Source: an uncultured Planctomycetaceae bacterium
Lineage (GTDB): Bacteria; Planctomycetota; Planctomycetia; Pirellulales; Pirellulaceae
Reading direction: 5' to 3'
DNA length: 8,732 nt
NCBI GenBank assembly: GCA_903927685.1
Contig: CAIYOB010000334.1
Span: 1-8,732, forward strand
The position numbers and the translations under genes were made by a program. A model generated the notes under the pieces. That model was not told the DNA's origin and ran no database searches. It saw nothing but the letters and a program-made list of their open reading frames with translations. Positions 6,590-8,732 of this stretch are shown one piece after another. How positions within the stretch are numbered: the first letter of the stretch is position 1; each line of letters starts with the position of its first letter.

Positions 6590-8173
6590 CTACTGATTCG
6601 TCGGGAAGCGTTCTCCCAACTCCTTCAGCATTTCCATCGCCTTCATGGCCTTCAGCGAGTTGTAGTTGATTCCGCCGGCCGTGAGGCTCGACCCCTCCTG
6701 GAACGGATACTGCGGAATCGTCACGAAGAATTCTTTGAGCTTCTCCTGCATCGGGACGAACAGCCACAAGTTGTCGGCGTACCAACGCAGGTAGCCCATC
6801 TCGCCATGTTCATGCATGATTTCGTACGGGTCCGCACGCAAGTTGATGACGAGCGGCCAATTGGGGACGATCCGCTCGCCGGTCGCGATATTGCCCTTGA
6901 TAATCGCGAAGTGGACTTTCCAGTTGCCCCAGCGAATGGCATTCAACTCGCCGCCTTGACCGAAATAGTAGATCGTGTCGCGGGGAGCTTTCTCGACTTC
7001 GCCTTTGAAGAACGGCAAGTAGTCGTAGCCGTCCAGATGGACCTTCCACGTCTTGCCGTTCGCCTGGTAGCCTTCCTTGCACTTTTCGACGATGTTGGGC
7101 ACACCGGCCGCGTGCAAGAACGTCGGCAGGAAGTCTTCGTGAGAGATGAGGTCATTGTAGACCGTGCCGGGCTTGATCACGCCGGGCCAGCGGACGACCA
7201 GCGGCACGCGGAAGCCGCCTTCCCAGGTCGTGCCCTTTTCGCCGTGGAAGGGGGTGATGCCGCCGTCCGGCCAACTCGCCGTTTCCGCCCCGTTGTCCGT
7301 GCTGTAAACCACGATCGTATTGTCGTCGATCCCCAGTTCCTTCAGCTTGTCCAGGAACAGGCCGATGTGGCCGTCGTGCTCCACCATCCCGTCGGGATAC
7401 AGGCCGATGCCGGTCTTGCCCTCGGATTCCTTCTTCAACCGCGTCCAAACATGCATCCGGGTCGTGCTCATCCAGACAAAGAACGGCTTGTCGGCTTTGT
7501 GAGCCCGGTCGATGAAATCCAGGCCCGCGGCCGCGAATTCCTCGTCGGCCGTCTCCATCCGTTTGCGGGTCAACGGTCCCGTGTCCTCGATGCGGCCATC
7601 GGCATACGAGTGGATTACGCCCCGCGGACCGAACTTCTTCTTGAACTCCGGGTCCTTCGGGTAGTAGTACGTTTCCGGCTCTTCCTCGGCGTTCAGGTGA
7701 TACAAGTTGCCGAAGAACTCGTCAAAGCCGTGGGCCGTCGGCAGGTGCTTGTCCCGGTCGCCCAGGTGGTTCTTGCCGAACTGGCCGGTGGCGTAGCCTT
7801 GCTCCTTCAACAGGTCCGCGATCGTCGGGGCCCAATCCGGCGCGCCGTGTTCGCTGCCGGGCATGCCGATCGTCAGCAAGCCGGTCCGGAAGGGGTGCTG
7901 GCCGAGGATGAACGAGGCCCGCCCGGCAGTGCAGCTCTGCTGGGCGTACGCGTCGGTGAACAGGCCGCCTTCGCGTGCGATCCGGTCGATGTTCGGAGTG
8001 CGATACCCCATGATCCCATGGTTGTAGGCGCTAATGTTGTGGACGCCGACATCATCGCCCCAGATGACGAGGATGTTCGGCTTCTTCGGCTGAGCTGCGG
8101 CGGCGCCGGCGGCCAGCAGGCCCACGACGGCCAGTGCGGCCGTCGTCAACGAGCCAAGACGCTGGGTAGACAT
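6590..8173 (-). CDS. Exported type I sulfatase (arylsulfatase-like)
   Basis: A complete 527-residue formylglycine-dependent sulfatase, hydrolysing sulfate esters in the periplasm or outside. Residues 1-27 are a signal peptide (TTAALAVVGLLAAG core, AAAA before Gln28). The metal ligands begin with Asp40-Asp41 in NILVIWGDD. The modification motif is Cys81-Thr-Ala-Gly-Arg85; Cys81 must be oxidised to formylglycine by a maturase not encoded in this window. Further active-site blocks are GKNHLGD (Lys134, His136), the His241 region STTRMH, STDNGAE (Asp293-Asn294) and the Lys313 region GEKGTTWEGGFRVP. The substrate cannot be assigned; planctomycetes use many such enzymes on sulfated algal polysaccharides. 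ATG 8173 has AAAGGA 9 bases upstream; the longer frame to 8305 would run into the receiver gene and lacks a signal peptide at its start. Confidence 0.95.
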   Translation of the reverse strand: MSTQRLGSLTTAALAVVGLLAAGAAAAQPKKPNILVIWGDDVGVHNISAYNHGIMGYRTPNIDRIAREGGLFTDAYAQQSCTAGRASFILGQHPFRTGLLTIGMPGSEHGAPDWAPTIADLLKEQGYATGQFGKNHLGDRDKHLPTAHGFDEFFGNLYHLNAEEEPETYYYPKDPEFKKKFGPRGVIHSYADGRIEDTGPLTRKRMETADEEFAAAGLDFIDRAHKADKPFFVWMSTTRMHVWTRLKKESEGKTGIGLYPDGMVEHDGHIGLFLDKLKELGIDDNTIVVYSTDNGAETASWPDGGITPFHGEKGTTWEGGFRVPLVVRWPGVIKPGTVYNDLISHEDFLPTFLHAAGVPNIVEKCKEGYQANGKTWKVHLDGYDYLPFFKGEVEKAPRDTIYYFGQGGELNAIRWGNWKVHFAIIKGNIATGERIVPNWPLVINLRADPYEIMHEHGEMGYLRWYADNLWLFVPMQEKLKEFFVTIPQYPFQEGSSLTAGGINYNSLKAMKAMEMLKELGERFPTNQ

Positions 8174-8182
8174 AGGTTTCGG

Positions 8183-8188
8183 TCCTTT
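8183..8188 (-). promoter_or_regulatory. Shine-Dalgarno of the sulfatase
   Basis: AAAGGA lies 9 bases before ATG 8173. It supports this start, which also places the signal peptide at the N-terminus. Confidence 0.7.
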
Positions 8189-8220
8189 CAAAAAACGGGT
8201 GCCATACGGAAAAACCAAAC

Positions 8221-8247
8221 GGCGGACGAAATGAGAATCCGTCCTCC
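8221..8247. repeat. Degenerate copy of the 27-bp palindrome
   Basis: Aligned without gaps, this stretch matches the perfect copy at 1696-1722 in 20 of 27 positions. The right arm AATCCGTCC is intact, while the centre and left arm have diverged (GGCGGACGAAATG). It occupies the same kind of place as the other copies, in an 82-base gap between two genes, 8 bases beyond the receiver gene's stop. Confidence 0.6.
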
Positions 8248-8255
8248 GACAAGAC

Positions 8256-8681
8256 TCAGACCAGTTCCGGCAATCGCATCGGCGGATCCACTCGCGCGGA
8301 TACATACCTCTGACCGCTCATCACGGCTTCGATCGCCGGCAGCAGATCGGCGACCGCCGAGCCCTTGACGACAAAACCCAGTGCCCCCAGTTCCAGCACG
8401 CGCTGGGCGACCGCCCGTTCGTCGTGGACGCTCAGGACGATCAACTTCAGATCCGGGGCACGCCGGTGCAGCAGGGAAACGACGTTATCGCCAGCCCGGC
8501 TGCCACAGGGAAACGAAACGTCCACAATGGCGCACGCCGGCTGGAGGCCCTGAACCGCTTGCAGGAGGGAAGCTTCGTCGGCGACCATGACCACCGCCTG
8601 GAAACAACCTTCCAACAAGCTGCGGACGCCTTCCAACATAGGCGAATGGCGATCCGCCAGCAACACGGTTCCGAGTTTCAT
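8256..8681 (-). CDS. Stand-alone response-regulator receiver (REC) protein, NarL-like
   Basis: A 141-residue protein covering one receiver domain, closest by eye to the NarL/FixJ class (LLADRHSPMLEGVRSLLEG at the start). The phosphoacceptor is Asp54 in AIVDVSFP; the conserved Ser/Thr is Ser84 in VLSVHDE and the conserved Lys is Lys106 in GFVVKGS. The acidic pair that binds Mg is incomplete: the usual Asp-Asp reads Asp10-Arg11. After the last receiver helix (LLPAIEAVMSGQRYVS) only a short tail remains, so there is no DNA-binding HTH; reading past the stop gives no HTH remnant. It would act by protein contacts or as a phosphate sink. No histidine kinase is in the window. The start ATG 8681 has AGGG a few bases upstream, rather close. 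Confidence 0.93.
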   Translation of the reverse strand: MKLGTVLLADRHSPMLEGVRSLLEGCFQAVVMVADEASLLQAVQGLQPACAIVDVSFPCGSRAGDNVVSLLHRRAPDLKLIVLSVHDERAVAQRVLELGALGFVVKGSAVADLLPAIEAVMSGQRYVSARVDPPMRLPELV

Positions 8682-8705
8682 GTTCCCTACGCCTCAAGCG
8701 CCAAC

Positions 8706-8732
8706 GTAGGACGGATTGTCAATCCGTCCCAC
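8706..8732. repeat. 27-bp palindromic repeat, copy 4 (at window edge)
   Basis: The left arm is GTAGGACGGATTG, the centre base is T instead of G, and the right arm is CAATCCGTCCCAC. The single arm difference is G-U in minus-strand RNA. It lies 24 bases upstream of the receiver gene start and ends exactly at the window edge. Confidence 0.92.

Noticed and set aside
8190..8210. Sigma-54-type promoter (TGGCAC followed by a T-run) before the sulfatase
   Set aside because: The spacing to the -12 element is wrong by about two bases, the GC of the -12 box is missing, and the site is almost on top of the ribosome site.
8174..8305. Longer N-terminus for the sulfatase
   Set aside because: It would overlap the receiver gene and bury the signal peptide 44 residues inside the protein.
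6398..8368. Plus-strand open frame of 656 codons
   Set aside because: It is antisense to the sulfatase, whose motifs are unmistakable. It begins in the repeat-rich gap and ends inside the receiver gene.

Overview
The window looks like chromosomal DNA of a planctomycete. The evidence is high GC; a formylglycine-type sulfatase; a secreted Pro/Arg- and Trp-rich protein of the type often labelled 'mu-protocadherin-like' in Planctomycetes; a secreted NTF2-like protein beside it; and gene junctions filled with a 27-base palindrome whose read-through gives the RIGNPSY / RTDCQSV peptides I remember from mis-annotated planctomycete proteins. The assignment rests on family knowledge, not on a marker gene. 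There is no rRNA, tRNA, CRISPR array, transposase or phage gene in view.

All eight genes lie on the minus strand, so transcription runs from high to low coordinates. From the right edge: a palindrome copy (8706-8732); a stand-alone response-regulator receiver protein (8256-8681); a degenerate palindrome copy; an exported sulfatase with the CTAGR formylglycine motif (6590-8173); a 350-base gap holding three different palindromic repeats; a YqhA/UPF0114 membrane protein (5760-6239); a DUF2252 protein with kinase-like motifs (4328-5749); a secreted SnoaL-like/DUF1579-like two-domain protein (3278-4237); a secreted low-complexity, Trp-rich protein (1719-3281) joined to the previous gene by an ATGA overlap; a MoxR-family AAA+ ATPase (719-1681); and the first about 222 residues of a DUF58 protein (1-667, running off the left edge).

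The run from 4237 to 1 is probably one transcription unit, because its junctions are a 4-base overlap, a 37-base gap and a 51-base gap. It would place two exported proteins directly ahead of a MoxR-DUF58 pair, a pair often linked to assembly or stress of envelope and vWA-containing complexes. YqhA and DUF2252 are 10 bases apart and probably co-transcribed. The sulfatase and receiver gene are separated from these by the repeat-rich gap.

I found no clear new multi-gene system. The most interesting material is the palindrome family: four good copies and one decayed copy, always at gene junctions. One copy supplies the stop codon of one gene and touches the Shine-Dalgarno sequence of the next. 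Other points worth checking are the receiver protein with Arg in place of a Mg-binding Asp, the reversed order of kinase-like motifs in the DUF2252 protein, and the Trp-dense segment of the secreted protein. Long open frames on the plus strand are antisense shadows of the high-GC genes and are not annotated.
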